From the NCBI RefSeq assembly GCF_958405895.1, contig NZ_CATZAR010000004.1: a DNA stretch of 64,000 nt; one strand, 5' to 3'. Below, piece after piece: positions 44,986 to 53,876 of this stretch (position 1 is its first letter; every line of letters starts with the position of its first letter). Source of the stretch: Ralstonia thomasii. GTDB lineage: Bacteria > Pseudomonadota > Gammaproteobacteria > Burkholderiales > Burkholderiaceae. The position numbers and the translations under genes are program-made. The notes below the pieces were generated by a model, which ran no database searches, was not told where the DNA came from, and saw only the letters and a list, made by a program, of their open reading frames with translations.

Positions 44986-45690
44986 ATGCGATTCAAAAGA
45001 CCGCAGGTGCGCTACGCCGATACGCCGCAGCCTGCCACCCCCTACCAATCCGCCGCGCAGGTCTGGGACGACCGTATCGGCTCGGCCCGCGTGCAGGCCA
45101 AGAACTGGCGCTTCATGGCCTTTGGCTGCCTCACGTTGGCCGTGCTGATGGCGGGCGGGCTGGTCTGGCGCTCGGCGCAGTCCATCGTCACGCCCTACGT
45201 TATCGAGGTGGACAACGCGGGCCAGGTGCGCGCGGTCGGTGAAGCCGCTACGCCGTATCGGCCCAGCGATGCCCAGGTGGCCTATCACCTGGGCCGCTTC
45301 ATCGGCCTGGTGCGCTCGCTGTCCATCGACCCCATCGTGGTGCGGCAGAACTGGCTGGATGCCTACGACTACACCACTGACAAGGGCGCCGTGGTGCTCA
45401 ACGAGTACGCCCGCGTGAACGATCCGTTCGCGCGCATCGGCAAGGAGTCGGTGACGGTGCAGATCACCAGCGTGACCCGCGCCAGCGACACGTCTTTCAA
45501 CGTGCGCTGGACGGAGACGCGCTTTGTCAATGGCGCGCTGGATCGCACCGAACGCTGGAACGCCGTGGTTTCCATCGTGCAGCAGACGCCGCGCACCGAG
45601 CAGCGCGTGCGCAAGAACCCTCTGGGTATCTACGTCAACGGGCTGTCGTGGAGCCGCGAACTGGAAGGAAACGAAGGAGCAAAGCCATGA
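44986..45690 (+). CDS. trbF: TrbF, VirB8-like protein
   Basis: 234 residues: one membrane helix (FMAFGCLTLAVLMAGGLVW, about 43-63) and a periplasmic VirB8/NTF2-like domain (YVIEVDNAGQVRAVGEA; FNVRWTETRFVNGALDRTE). Bitopic assembly factor of the inner-membrane complex. RBS AAGGAGAACCCTC; overlaps trbG by ATGA. Confidence 0.94.
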   Translation: MRFKRPQVRYADTPQPATPYQSAAQVWDDRIGSARVQAKNWRFMAFGCLTLAVLMAGGLVWRSAQSIVTPYVIEVDNAGQVRAVGEAATPYRPSDAQVAYHLGRFIGLVRSLSIDPIVVRQNWLDAYDYTTDKGAVVLNEYARVNDPFARIGKESVTVQITSVTRASDTSFNVRWTETRFVNGALDRTERWNAVVSIVQQTPRTEQRVRKNPLGIYVNGLSWSRELEGNEGAKP

Positions 45691-46667
45691 ATGATCTTTT
45701 CCGTAAATCCGCCTTGCCGATCATGTTGCTTGCCCTCGCGGGCTGCGCCACGCAGGGCAAGCCGCCGCCGTCCATTTCGCTCGATGAGCCGGCGCAGGCG
45801 CAGCCGCTGCCGGAGCCGCCTGCGCCTGTGGAAGTGGTGGCCGTGCCGCAGGTGCTGCCGATGCCGGCGCAGATGAAACCTGTGCCGGATGCCAAGCCCA
45901 CGCCGGAACCCGCCGATGAAACCGTGCGTGTGTCCCGCGCCAACGCCGAGGCGCGCATTGCGCCCACGCGCGAGGGCTACGTCAACGCGATCCAGGTCTG
46001 GCCCTTCACCGATGGCGCGCTGTATCAGGTCTATGCGGCCGTGGGCCGCGTGACGGTGATCGCGCTCCAGCCCGGCGAGGAACTGGTGACGGTGGCCGCT
46101 GGCGATACCGTGCGCTGGATCGTCGGGGACACATCGAGCGGCAGCGCTGACGCGCTGCGCGTCAATGTGATGGTCAAACCGATCCGCTCGGGCCTGAAGA
46201 CCAATCTCGTCATCACGACCAGCCGGCGCACCTATCTGCTGGAGCTGACCTCTACCGAAAAGACGTGGATGGCGTCGGTGTCCTGGGAGTACCCGAAGGA
46301 CAAGATGCTGGCCTTGCAGCGCCAGGCGCAGGCGGCCAGCGCCGCCGCGCCGGTCGATGCCGGGCTGTCGTTGGAGAAGATCCGGTTCCGCTATGCGGTC
46401 AGCGGCAGCAATCCGCCTTGGAAGCCGCTGCGCGCCTTCGATGACGGCGAGAAGGTCTATATCCAGTTTCCGCCGGGCATCGCCCAAGGCGAACTGCCGC
46501 CGCTGTTCGTCATCGGCGCCCAGGGCGATGGGCAACTCGTCAATTACCGCTTCCGGCCGCCGTACTACATCGTGGATCGCCTGTTCGGCGCCGCCGAACT
46601 ACGCCTGGGCGGGGACAAGGGCGATGTGGTGCGGATCGAACGTACCGATGGCACGCGGAGGAACTGA
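45687..46667 (+). CDS. trbG: TrbG, VirB9-like outer-membrane channel component
   Basis: 326 residues. Lipoprotein-type signal peptide with lipobox LALAGC, a Pro-rich linker, then the VirB9 domain (YVNAIQVWPFTDGALYQVYA; GDTVRWIVGDTSSG; LVITTSRRTYLLELTS; NYRFRPPYYIVDRLF). With TrbI it forms the outer core; no separate trbH is present, as usual in this family. Start at MNDLFRKS after GAAGGAG. Confidence 0.94.
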   Translation: MNDLFRKSALPIMLLALAGCATQGKPPPSISLDEPAQAQPLPEPPAPVEVVAVPQVLPMPAQMKPVPDAKPTPEPADETVRVSRANAEARIAPTREGYVNAIQVWPFTDGALYQVYAAVGRVTVIALQPGEELVTVAAGDTVRWIVGDTSSGSADALRVNVMVKPIRSGLKTNLVITTSRRTYLLELTSTEKTWMASVSWEYPKDKMLALQRQAQAASAAAPVDAGLSLEKIRFRYAVSGSNPPWKPLRAFDDGEKVYIQFPPGIAQGELPPLFVIGAQGDGQLVNYRFRPPYYIVDRLFGAAELRLGGDKGDVVRIERTDGTRRN

Positions 46668-46669
46668 GC

Positions 46670-47938
46670 ATGAGCCAGGACGATTCCCCTGACTTTGCGC
46701 CGCAGGCGGGCAAGGTCGCGCCCGAGGCGGTGGCGCTGCGCGCCCAGCCGCGCCCGGTCACACGCCTGAACCGGCGCACGCTGGCCATGCTCACCGGTGG
46801 CCTGTCGGTCGCCGTGCTCGGGGCCACGATCTGGTCATTGCAGCCGCACCGGCGCGGCGCAGGCGAGCAGACCGAGCTTTACAACGTCGATCGCGTCTCG
46901 AAGTCCGAGGGGCTGGATGGCCTGCCTTCGGATTACTCCAAGCTGCCGCGAAAGGTGCCCGAGCTGGGGCCGCCGCTGCCGGGCGACCTTGGCCCGGCCA
47001 TCGTGAAGGCGCAGCAGCCGGTGACGCCCACCTACGCGCCGCCGGGCCACGACCCGGAGGATGCACGGCGCAAGGAAGCTGAAGCGGCAGCAGCTTCCTC
47101 GGTGTTCTTCCGCTCGGGCACGCCTGGCAAGACCGCCGCGCCAGCGGCTGCGCAAGTCGCTGCGGCTGGCCAAGCATCGGCCTTGGCGGGCTTCGACCCG
47201 CTCGCCGCCGGGCCGGCCTCGACGGCGGCCCAGCCCGCCGACCCGACCGCTGTGCAGAATCGACAAGACCAGAAAGAGGCGTTCCTGAAAGGCGGCTCTA
47301 CGGAAACCCGCAATTCCGGGAATCTGAAAATGCCGTCCTCGCCGTATCAGGTGATGGCCGGGACGGTGATCGCTGGCGCGCTGGTGACAGGCATCAAGTC
47401 CGATCTTCCGGGCGACGTGATCGCCACGGTGACGGAGCCGGTCTACGACACGGCCACGGGCAAGTTCCTGCTGATTCCGCAGGGCTCGCGCATCCTGGGC
47501 CGCTACAACAGCCAGGTCAGCTATGGACAGAGCCGGGTGCAGGTGGTTTGGAACCGCATCATCCTGCCGGACACGTCCTCGCTGACGCTGGACAACCTCG
47601 TCGGCACCGATCCGGCCGGCTATTCGGGCCTGGAAGACGGTGTGGACTACCACTGGAGCCGCATCGTCGCCGGTGCGGCGCTGACGACGCTGCTGGGCAT
47701 CGGCGCCGAGTTGGCCGCGCCGGAGAACCGGCAGGACGGCAACCGCATCGTGATCGCCGGGCGCGACAGCGCACAGGACAGCATCAACCAGGTCGGGCAG
47801 GAGATGACCCGGCGCAACATGAACATCCAGCCGACGCTGACCGAGCGGCCCGGCCTGCCGGTGCGGATCATCGCCAACCGCGATCTGGTGCTGCGTCCGT
47901 ACCAGCCAATGTTCTTCCAGCGGGGAGCGATGCAATGA
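46670..47938 (+). CDS. trbI: TrbI, VirB10-like energy-transducing channel protein
   Basis: 422 residues. Cytoplasmic N-terminus, one membrane helix (MLTGGLSVAVLGATIWSLQP, about 43-62), Pro/Ala-rich periplasmic linker, then the VirB10 barrel (YQVMAGTVIAGALVTGIKSD; DTATGKFLLIPQGSRILGRY; IVAGAALTTLLGIGAELAAP). Spans both membranes. Starts 2 bp after trbG and overlaps the DUF2274 gene by ATGA. Confidence 0.95.
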   Translation: MSQDDSPDFAPQAGKVAPEAVALRAQPRPVTRLNRRTLAMLTGGLSVAVLGATIWSLQPHRRGAGEQTELYNVDRVSKSEGLDGLPSDYSKLPRKVPELGPPLPGDLGPAIVKAQQPVTPTYAPPGHDPEDARRKEAEAAAASSVFFRSGTPGKTAAPAAAQVAAAGQASALAGFDPLAAGPASTAAQPADPTAVQNRQDQKEAFLKGGSTETRNSGNLKMPSSPYQVMAGTVIAGALVTGIKSDLPGDVIATVTEPVYDTATGKFLLIPQGSRILGRYNSQVSYGQSRVQVVWNRIILPDTSSLTLDNLVGTDPAGYSGLEDGVDYHWSRIVAGAALTTLLGIGAELAAPENRQDGNRIVIAGRDSAQDSINQVGQEMTRRNMNIQPTLTERPGLPVRIIANRDLVLRPYQPMFFQRGAMQ

Positions 47939-48180
47939 GCACGACCAAGAAACTGCGGCTCGGGCCACTGCCCAAGACCGAGAGCGTCAAGCTGACCTTC
48001 GCTTGCCCGGCCAGCCTGAGGGCCACCCTCGACCGCTATGCCGCGCTGCACGCGCAGGCATATGGCGAGACCGTCGATGCAACGACGCTTATCCCGCACA
48101 TGCTGGAGGCGTTCATGGCGGGGGATCGGGGATTCAGGAAGGGCACGGCGACACGGAGCGCGCCAACGAAGCCGACATGA
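47935..48180 (+). CDS. DUF2274 domain protein
   Basis: 81 residues: KLRLGPLPKTESVKLTFACP, then LRATLDRYAALHAQAYGE and IPHMLEAFMAGDRGFR, the DUF2274 pattern. It resembles a small RHH-type DNA-binding protein but has no established function; found right after trbI in Tn4371-type and related ICEs. Last gene before the right end. Confidence 0.88.
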   Translation: MSTTKKLRLGPLPKTESVKLTFACPASLRATLDRYAALHAQAYGETVDATTLIPHMLEAFMAGDRGFRKGTATRSAPTKPT

Positions 48181-48324
48181 TGGCGTCGCGTACCAATGGC
48201 ATCCGTCGAACGCGCAGCCCCAGGCTGCGCGTTCTTCATTCTCTGGATGCCGCACGCAAAGCCTCTTGGGCTATGATGGTGCGACAGGCCCGCCGTTCCT
48301 CGGCAATCCCGCACGCTCCAGCGC

Positions 48325-48364
48325 GATCCGGCTTTCCCTCCCGACGCTCCTATGTGGCTCCTAG
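48325..48364 (+). repeat. Right copy of the 40-bp subterminal direct repeat
   Basis: Matches 3842-3881 at 34 of 40 positions in the same orientation, ending 107 bp inside attR. Not part of a coding region. Confidence 0.7.
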
Positions 48365-48471
48365 CCCACAAGGCCGCACTTCCGCAAAGTGGCCTGAAAA
48401 CGAGCTAACCTACTGTCCCATATACGGTTTCAAGCTCTGCGTGATTTGCACGAAGGACTTGACACCAGAAC

Positions 48472-48480
48472 TTTTTTGTT
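48472..48480. repeat. attR core repeat of the ICE
   Basis: TTTTTTGTT, identical to attL at 3725-3733. Located between the last ICE gene (DUF2274) and the chromosomal EamA gene, 19 bp beyond which that gene ends. Confidence 0.8.
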
Positions 48481-48498
48481 GCGCGTGAGGACCCGGCT

Positions 48499-49434
48499 TC
48501 AGGCCATGTCATCCGCAGTGTGGCCAGTGGGTTTGGCATCCGCACGCGTGAGCCACAGCACGCCCGCCAGGATCAACGCGCCGCCAGCCATCTGCATGGG
48601 CGCGATCGACTCGCCGAGCAGCAATGCGGCCAAGAGCACCGTCACCACCGGCTCCAGCGTAGACAGCATCGACGCCTGCGCGGCCCCCAACTTCTGCAAG
48701 CCGGCAAAGAACGTCAGGATCGCCACCACTGTCGACAAGCCTGCGATGGCCAGCGCCGCTGCCCAGCCGCTGAACGAGCCGGGCAGATGCGCAGGCGCGC
48801 CGAGCAACGCCATCCCCGTGTACACCACGGCCGCAGCGGTACAGATGACGGTCGTGCACGCCAATGGATCCAGCCCGCGCGTGACCCGTGCACCGACCGT
48901 GATGTAGATCGAGTAAATCACTGCGGAGGCCACCCCCAGCCCAATGCCGAGCAGGCTGCCGCCCGACAGGCCCGCGCCGCCCACCGTCAGCCCCGCCCCG
49001 ACCGAGCACAGCACCAGCGCGATGATCGCCGTGGTGGTCAGCCGCTCGCGCAGGAAAATCGCCGCCAGCACCGTCACGAACATCGGATACAGATACAGCA
49101 GCAACGCCACCAGGCTGGCCGGCGCGTAGTTCAGCGCCGTAAAAAACGCGAACGACTGCCCTGCATAGCCAATGCCGCCCATGGCCGCCAGCCCCACCAC
49201 GCGCGACCACGGCGGGATGCCGATGCGACGAACACGCATCACAGCCATCAGCGAGGCGGCCGCGATCACAAAGCGCACGATCAGCAGACCGACCACATTG
49301 GCGCCGCTCGCATAGGCGTAATGCGTGAAGATGGCCATCGCGCCGAAGGATGCGGCGGACACGGCGATCAGCATCACGCCGAGGAGCTTGTCGGCGGCGC
49401 GTGCGGCGAGGGAGGAATCGGCGGCTTGTCTCAT
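48499..49434 (-). CDS. EamA/DMT-family transporter
   Basis: 311 residues with ten hydrophobic segments in two EamA repeats (LLGVMLIAVSAASFGAMAIF; later LGIGLGVASAVIYSIYITVG). Drug/metabolite-type permease of the inner membrane; substrate unknown, many relatives export amino acids or metabolites. Start at MRQAADSS, since the 42-residue upstream extension is Arg-rich and hydrophilic. In the unoccupied chromosome it would converge on the cold-shock gene across the att site. Confidence 0.9.
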   Translation of the reverse strand: MRQAADSSLAARAADKLLGVMLIAVSAASFGAMAIFTHYAYASGANVVGLLIVRFVIAAASLMAVMRVRRIGIPPWSRVVGLAAMGGIGYAGQSFAFFTALNYAPASLVALLLYLYPMFVTVLAAIFLRERLTTTAIIALVLCSVGAGLTVGGAGLSGGSLLGIGLGVASAVIYSIYITVGARVTRGLDPLACTTVICTAAAVVYTGMALLGAPAHLPGSFSGWAAALAIAGLSTVVAILTFFAGLQKLGAAQASMLSTLEPVVTVLLAALLLGESIAPMQMAGGALILAGVLWLTRADAKPTGHTADDMA

Positions 49435-49552
49435 GGCGTGCGGCGTTTTTGTTTGGTGTCGCCGTCTGCGGGTGCGGGGCGGCCATTGTAGCGTTGCCGT
49501 CTCGCCAAGCGGCCCGGCAGGCATGAAGGCGCGCCGGTACAATGGCGAAATC

Positions 49553-49987
49553 ATGTTCAATCCCTCCCGCGACGAAGTCCGTCAATTCTTCTGCGGCGCG
49601 TGGCGCAAGCACCGCCAAGCAGAAATCCTCACGCCGCTCGAAGCCATGGCGCTCGACTGGATGCTGCAGCATCCCGAATACCACGACACCCTGGAAGCCG
49701 GCGAAGAAGCGCTCGCCCGCGACTACACGCCGGAAAGCGGCCAGAGCAACCCGTTCCTGCACCTGTCGATGCACCTGTCGATCAGCGAGCAGGTGTCCGT
49801 GGATCAGCCGCGCGGCATTCGCGCTGCGTATGAAGCGCTGGCCCAGCGGCTCGACTCGCCGCACGAAGCGCACCATCAGGTGATGGAATGCCTGGGCCAG
49901 ATGCTGTGGACGGCGCAGCGCACCGGCCTGCCGCCCGACGGCGACGCCTATATCGAATGCGTGCGCAAGCGCGCAACTGCCCGCTGA
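49553..49987 (+). CDS. DUF1841 family protein
   Basis: 144 residues: MFNPSRDEVRQFFCGAWRKH, EAMALDWMLQHPEYH, FLHLSMHLSISEQVS and AHHQVMECLGQMLWTAQR. A conserved helical protein of beta/gammaproteobacteria with no established function; HxxxH pairs could bind metal. Diverges from EamA. A terminator follows. Confidence 0.93.
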   Translation: MFNPSRDEVRQFFCGAWRKHRQAEILTPLEAMALDWMLQHPEYHDTLEAGEEALARDYTPESGQSNPFLHLSMHLSISEQVSVDQPRGIRAAYEALAQRLDSPHEAHHQVMECLGQMLWTAQRTGLPPDGDAYIECVRKRATAR

Positions 49988-50007
49988 ATCTGATGCTCGA
50001 ACGCCAA

Positions 50008-50039
50008 CAAAAAACCGCTCCGAAGAGCGGTTTTTTTTT
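50008..50039. terminator. Bidirectional terminator after DUF1841
   Basis: AAAAAACCGCTC, CGAA loop and GAGCGGTTTTTTTTT. It lies between convergent DUF1841 and the cytochrome gene and has A- and T-tracts on both sides. Confidence 0.93.
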
Positions 50040-50055
50040 GACCGGCGATGCCGCA

Positions 50056-50454
50056 TCACTTCTTCAGCACCAGCGAGCCCGGCAGCGATTCGATGTACGC
50101 GGCAATATCCTTCAGCTCAGCCTGCGTGAAGGGACGCGGCTTACCGTCGGCACCGATCGTGGCAGGGTTGCTGTTGACCTGGCCCGCCATGATGGCGTTG
50201 CTGCGGCCCACCAGCGGGTTGTTGCTGGTCTGATAGGCCAGCAGCGCGTGATAGATATAGTCGCCGTGCTGGCCGGCGAGCTTCGGATAGTCCGGCGAGA
50301 TCGGCGCGTTCAGGCCGGCGCCATGGCAGGCCACGCAAGCGCCCTTCTCCACCAGTTGCTTGCCCTTTTCAATATCGGCAGCTTGCGCCGACACGGTGGC
50401 AGCCAGCATCAGCGCGCCCAGATTGAACGAGATTGCGAGGGAGATCTTCTTCAT
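50056..50454 (-). CDS. Small periplasmic c-type cytochrome (class I)
   Basis: 132 residues. Signal peptide (MKKISLAISFNLGALMLAAT, cleaved near SAQAAD) and one heme-binding CVACH motif; a distal Met (IMAGQV) may be the sixth ligand. Cytochrome c553/c5-like electron carrier. Start at MKKISL, with AGGAACAA before it. Next gene of a two-cytochrome operon; 11 bp after the upstream gene. Confidence 0.92.
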   Translation of the reverse strand: MKKISLAISFNLGALMLAATVSAQAADIEKGKQLVEKGACVACHGAGLNAPISPDYPKLAGQHGDYIYHALLAYQTSNNPLVGRSNAIMAGQVNSNPATIGADGKPRPFTQAELKDIAAYIESLPGSLVLKK

Positions 50455-50465
50455 ATTGTTCCTCG

Positions 50466-50834
50466 TCACTTCTGCGGATTGTTTTGGGTGGCCGGCGTCT
50501 GCGCCGCGTAATAGGCGGCCAGGTTGGCGATGTCCTGGTCAGTCAGCGACCCGGCGATAGCACGCATCGTCGGGTGCTTGCGGTCACCCTTTTGATACGC
50601 ATGCAGCGCGCTTTCAATGTATTTGGCGTTCTGGCCGCCCAGATAGGGCACGCGATACACCTCGGGGAACGACGTCTTGTAGTCGGGGATGGCATGGCAG
50701 CCGATACACATGGCGACCTTGTTCTCGGCGGCGGCCGCGTTGCCCTGAACGTCGGCAGCGGCGGCGCTGTTGGCTGCGGCGGACAGTGCGCCTAATGTGC
50801 CCAAGGCGGCCACCATGGTGAGGATCTTTTTCAT
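50466..50834 (-). CDS. Small periplasmic c-type cytochrome
   Basis: 122 residues with signal peptide (MKKILTMVAALGTLGALSAA) and one heme motif CIGCH, followed by KTSFPEVYRVPYLGGQNAKY and the Met-containing HPTMRAIAGSL. First gene of the pair; with the next cytochrome it probably delivers electrons to a terminal oxidase or periplasmic enzyme. Confidence 0.92.
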   Translation of the reverse strand: MKKILTMVAALGTLGALSAAANSAAAADVQGNAAAAENKVAMCIGCHAIPDYKTSFPEVYRVPYLGGQNAKYIESALHAYQKGDRKHPTMRAIAGSLTDQDIANLAAYYAAQTPATQNNPQK

Positions 50835-51134
50835 CTCGTTCTTAAGCGTGGAGTTTCAGAATCCTGCTCGCCCTGCCGGCTTGGCTCGTCTCAGCCGGCT
50901 GTCTCGCTGGGCGCATTCACCCGCCGTTGGCAACAAGCCAGAAGACGGTCATTTGAGGTGCGTCAAACCGGCGCATTGTACCGCACCGCTTTTTTGCCAG
51001 TCCAGTTAGGGCTCCCGTGACTTGACAGCAAGGAATGGCACGACGCATCCGCCCCGCTGCCGCCCGGCGTCAAACGCCCAAATGCTCTTATACTGGCCTT
51101 TTCCAAATCTTTTACCGCTCAGTAGGCTTGCACG
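50835..51134. other. Divergent spacer between cytochrome pair and moxR
   Basis: 300 bp, no coding potential. Presumably carries both divergent promoters, but no clear -35/-10 pair was identified by eye. Confidence 0.5.
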
Positions 51135-52028
51135 ATGAACACCACCACCTCGCCTGCCCCATCCAACCAGCGCTCACGCTTCGAAGGCTCGGACCAGTAC
51201 GTCGCCACCGATGACCTCAAGCTTGCCGTCAACGCGTCGATGACGCTCCAGCGCCCGCTGCTCATCAAGGGCGAGCCGGGCACGGGCAAGACCATGCTGG
51301 CTGAGGAAGTGGCCGCCGCGCTGGGCATGCCGCTGCTGCAGTGGCACGTGAAGTCGACCACCAAGGCGCAGCAGGGCCTGTACGAATACGACGCCGTCTC
51401 GCGCCTGCGCGACTCGCAGCTGGGCGACCAGGAAAGCAGCAACCGGGTCCACGACATCCGCAACTACATCGTCAAGGGCGTGCTCTGGCAGGCCTTCGAG
51501 GCGGACGAGCCGGTCGTGCTGCTGATCGACGAAATCGACAAGGCCGACATCGAATTCCCCAACGATCTGCTTCGCGAACTGGATCGCATGGAGTTCTACG
51601 TGTACGAAACGCGCGAAACCATCCGCGCCAAGCACCGCCCGCTGGTGATCATCACGTCGAACAACGAGAAGGAATTGCCCGACGCGTTCCTGCGCCGCTG
51701 CTTCTTCCACTACATCAAGTTTCCGGATGCCGAGACGATGCAAGCCATCGTCGATGTGCACTATCCGGGCATCAAGCCGGCGCTGGTCAGGGCCGCGCTG
51801 GATGCGTTCTACGAGATGCGCAACCTGCCGGGGCTGAAGAAAAAGCCGTCGACGTCGGAGCTGATCGACTGGCTCAAGCTGCTGCTGGCGGAAGACATTC
51901 CGCCGGAATCGCTGCGCAGCCAAGACAAGAACGCTGCGATTCCGCCGCTGCACGGGGCGTTGCTCAAGAACGAACAGGACGTGCACCTGTTCGAGCGCCT
52001 GGTGTTCATGAACCGCGCCAACCGCTGA
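51135..52028 (+). CDS. MoxR-family AAA+ ATPase
   Basis: 297 residues. Walker A GEPGTGKT (46-53), Walker B VVLLIDEIDKAD, sensor 1 VIITSNNEKELPDAFLRRCF. MoxR ATPases act as chaperones that mature or remodel targets together with VWA-domain proteins; a VWA gene lies 638 bp downstream. The two are separated by a GNAT gene, all in one direction with short gaps, so one operon is likely. Confidence 0.94.
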   Translation: MNTTTSPAPSNQRSRFEGSDQYVATDDLKLAVNASMTLQRPLLIKGEPGTGKTMLAEEVAAALGMPLLQWHVKSTTKAQQGLYEYDAVSRLRDSQLGDQESSNRVHDIRNYIVKGVLWQAFEADEPVVLLIDEIDKADIEFPNDLLRELDRMEFYVYETRETIRAKHRPLVIITSNNEKELPDAFLRRCFFHYIKFPDAETMQAIVDVHYPGIKPALVRAALDAFYEMRNLPGLKKKPSTSELIDWLKLLLAEDIPPESLRSQDKNAAIPPLHGALLKNEQDVHLFERLVFMNRANR

Positions 52029-52041
52029 GCCAGCCCACACC

Positions 52042-52650
52042 ATGCCGCGCCTGATCGAGCCCGTCACGCTGTCCGGCCCGCACGCCTGGCTGGAGCCGCT
52101 CGGCCCAGAGCACGAGGACGAGGTGCGCGCCGCGGCCGCCGATGGCGAGCTGTGGAAGCTCTGGTACACCTCGGTGCCCTCGCCAGACAAGACCGGCGAG
52201 TGGCTGGCCATTGCCCTCGACATGCGCGAACGCCTGGGCGCCATGCCGTTCGTCGTGCGAGAGATGCACGATGGGCAGCCGGGCAAGGTGGTCGGTGCCA
52301 CGCGCCTCTTCAACGTGGACGAAGCCAACCGCCGGCTCGAAATCGGCCACACGTGGTACGCCAAATCGGTACAGCGCACGGCCGTCAACACCGAATGCAA
52401 GTTGCTGCTGCTCACGCATGCATTCGAAACCCTGCACTGCATTGCCGTGGAATTCCGCACGCACTGGATGAACCACCAGAGCCGAGCCGCCATCGCCCGC
52501 CTCGGCGCCAAGCAGGACGGCGTGCTGCGCAATCACCAGCGCATGCCGGACGGCAGCTTCCGCGACACGGTCGTGTTCTCGATCATCGAATCGGAATGGC
52601 TGACCGTGAAACGCCATCTGCAATACAAGCTGGAGCGGCCCTCCATCTGA
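52042..52650 (+). CDS. GNAT-family N-acetyltransferase
   Basis: 202 residues of the RimJ/RimL-like acetyltransferase type: HAWLEPLGPEHEDEVRAAA, VVGATRLFNVDEANRRLEIG, HTWYAKSVQRTAVNTECKLL and AIARLGAKQDGVLRNHQRMP. Uses acetyl-CoA to modify an amine; substrate unknown. It sits between moxR and the VWA gene with 13- and 15-bp gaps. Confidence 0.92.
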   Translation: MPRLIEPVTLSGPHAWLEPLGPEHEDEVRAAAADGELWKLWYTSVPSPDKTGEWLAIALDMRERLGAMPFVVREMHDGQPGKVVGATRLFNVDEANRRLEIGHTWYAKSVQRTAVNTECKLLLLTHAFETLHCIAVEFRTHWMNHQSRAAIARLGAKQDGVLRNHQRMPDGSFRDTVVFSIIESEWLTVKRHLQYKLERPSI

Positions 52651-52665
52651 GCGCCGAAGGACACC

Positions 52666-53841
52666 ATGCTGATCGACTTCTTCTTCACCCTGCGGCACGC
52701 CAAGTTGCCGGTCTCGGTCAAGGAATACCTGACGCTGCTTGAAGGGCTCAAGCAGCAGGTCATCGCGCCGTCGCTCGACGAGTTCTACTTCCTCGCGCGC
52801 ATGACGCTGGTGAAGGACGAGAAGCACTTCGACAAGTTTGACCAAGCGTTCGGCGCCTACTTCAAGGGCGTGGAAGGCGCGGTCGATTGGCGCGCGGACA
52901 TTCCGCTGGATTGGCTCACCAAGAAGCTGGAGCGCGAACTGTCGCACGAGGAGAAGGCCAAGATCGAGGCCATGGGCGGCCTCGACAAGCTGATGGAGCG
53001 GCTGAAAGAACTGCTGAACGAGCAGCACGAGGGCCACGAAGGCGGCAACAAGTGGATCGGCACGGGTGGCACGTCGCCGTTCGGGCACGGCGGCTACAAC
53101 CCGGAAGGCATCCGCATCGGAGGGCCATCGAAGGGCAACCGCACTGCGGTCAAGGTATGGGAAGCGCGCGCGTACAAGGACTACGACGACACCGTTGAAC
53201 TCGGCACACGCAACATCAAGGTGGCGCTGCGCCGCCTGCGCAAGTTCGCGCGCGATGGGGCCGATATCGAGCTGGACCTGGACGACACCATCCACTCCAC
53301 CGCCGCCAATGCCGGCCTGCTCGACATCAAGATGCGCCCCGAGCGGCACAACAACGTCAAGGTGCTGATGCTGATGGATGTGGGCGGCTCGATGGACGAC
53401 CACATCAAGCGCGTGGAAGAACTCTTCTCCGCCGCCAAAACCGAGTTCAAGCACCTCGAGTATTACTACTTCCACAACTGCGTCTACGAATGGCTGTGGA
53501 AGAACAACCGCCGCCGTCATGCGGAGCGGTTCTCCACCTGGGACGTTATCCGCAAATACCCGCCCGACTACAAACTGATCTTCGTGGGCGATGCGACCAT
53601 GAGCCCGTACGAAATCCTGCAGGCGGGCGGCTCGGTCGAATACAACAACGCCGAAGCGGGCGCCACGTGGCTCAAGCGCCTGATCGAACAGTTCCCGAAG
53701 TTCGTCTGGCTCAACCCCGAGCCGGAGGGCCTGTGGGAGTACCGCCAGTCCATCTCGGTCATCAATCAGATCGTTAAGACGCGGATGTATCCGGTGACGA
53801 TTGCCGGGTTGGAATCGGCGATGCGGTTGTTATCCAAGTAA
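52666..53841 (+). CDS. VWA domain protein (CoxE-like), MoxR partner
   Basis: 391 residues. MIDFFFTLRHAKLPVSVKEY-type N-terminus, a Gly-rich middle (GGTSPFGHGGYNP), and a C-terminal von Willebrand A-like domain whose metal-site motif is DVGGSMDDH (near 234) in place of DxSxS. MoxR-VWA pairs act together in protein or metal-centre maturation. Confidence 0.92.
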   Translation: MLIDFFFTLRHAKLPVSVKEYLTLLEGLKQQVIAPSLDEFYFLARMTLVKDEKHFDKFDQAFGAYFKGVEGAVDWRADIPLDWLTKKLERELSHEEKAKIEAMGGLDKLMERLKELLNEQHEGHEGGNKWIGTGGTSPFGHGGYNPEGIRIGGPSKGNRTAVKVWEARAYKDYDDTVELGTRNIKVALRRLRKFARDGADIELDLDDTIHSTAANAGLLDIKMRPERHNNVKVLMLMDVGGSMDDHIKRVEELFSAAKTEFKHLEYYYFHNCVYEWLWKNNRRRHAERFSTWDVIRKYPPDYKLIFVGDATMSPYEILQAGGSVEYNNAEAGATWLKRLIEQFPKFVWLNPEPEGLWEYRQSISVINQIVKTRMYPVTIAGLESAMRLLSK

Positions 53842-53876
53842 CGCGCCTCCTCTCGTTTCTCCGGGCATGGACGCGG

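Larger units (their letters stand above)
3725..48480. mobile_element. Tn4371-family integrative and conjugative element, about 44.8 kb
   Basis: Bounded by the direct repeat TTTTTTGTT at 3725-3733 and 48472-48480, which fits the T-rich TTTTTYRT-type junction known for Tn4371 elements (recalled from the literature, not checked). Gene order matches the family: integrase at the left end, then accessory/regulatory genes, repA-parA, traF, relaxase, cargo, traR, traG, trbBCDEJLFGI at the right end. Removing it would place the cold-shock terminator directly against the 3' end of the convergent EamA gene. All core transfer genes look intact, so it is probably transferable. The cargo is nickel resistance (nre), cadR/cadA and czcICBA. 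Confidence 0.93.
48181..48498. other. Right end of the ICE, non-coding
   Basis: 318 bp without a gene. Contains a small inverted repeat GCGCAGCCCCAGGCTGCGC at about 48212-48230, the right 40-bp subterminal repeat (48325-48364) and attR (48472-48480), followed by 18 bp of chromosome up to the EamA stop. Confidence 0.7.

Noticed and set aside
48509..50059. 516-codon minus-strand frame overlapping EamA and DUF1841
   Set aside because: Runs through both real genes in other frames and through the terminator; no family resemblance.
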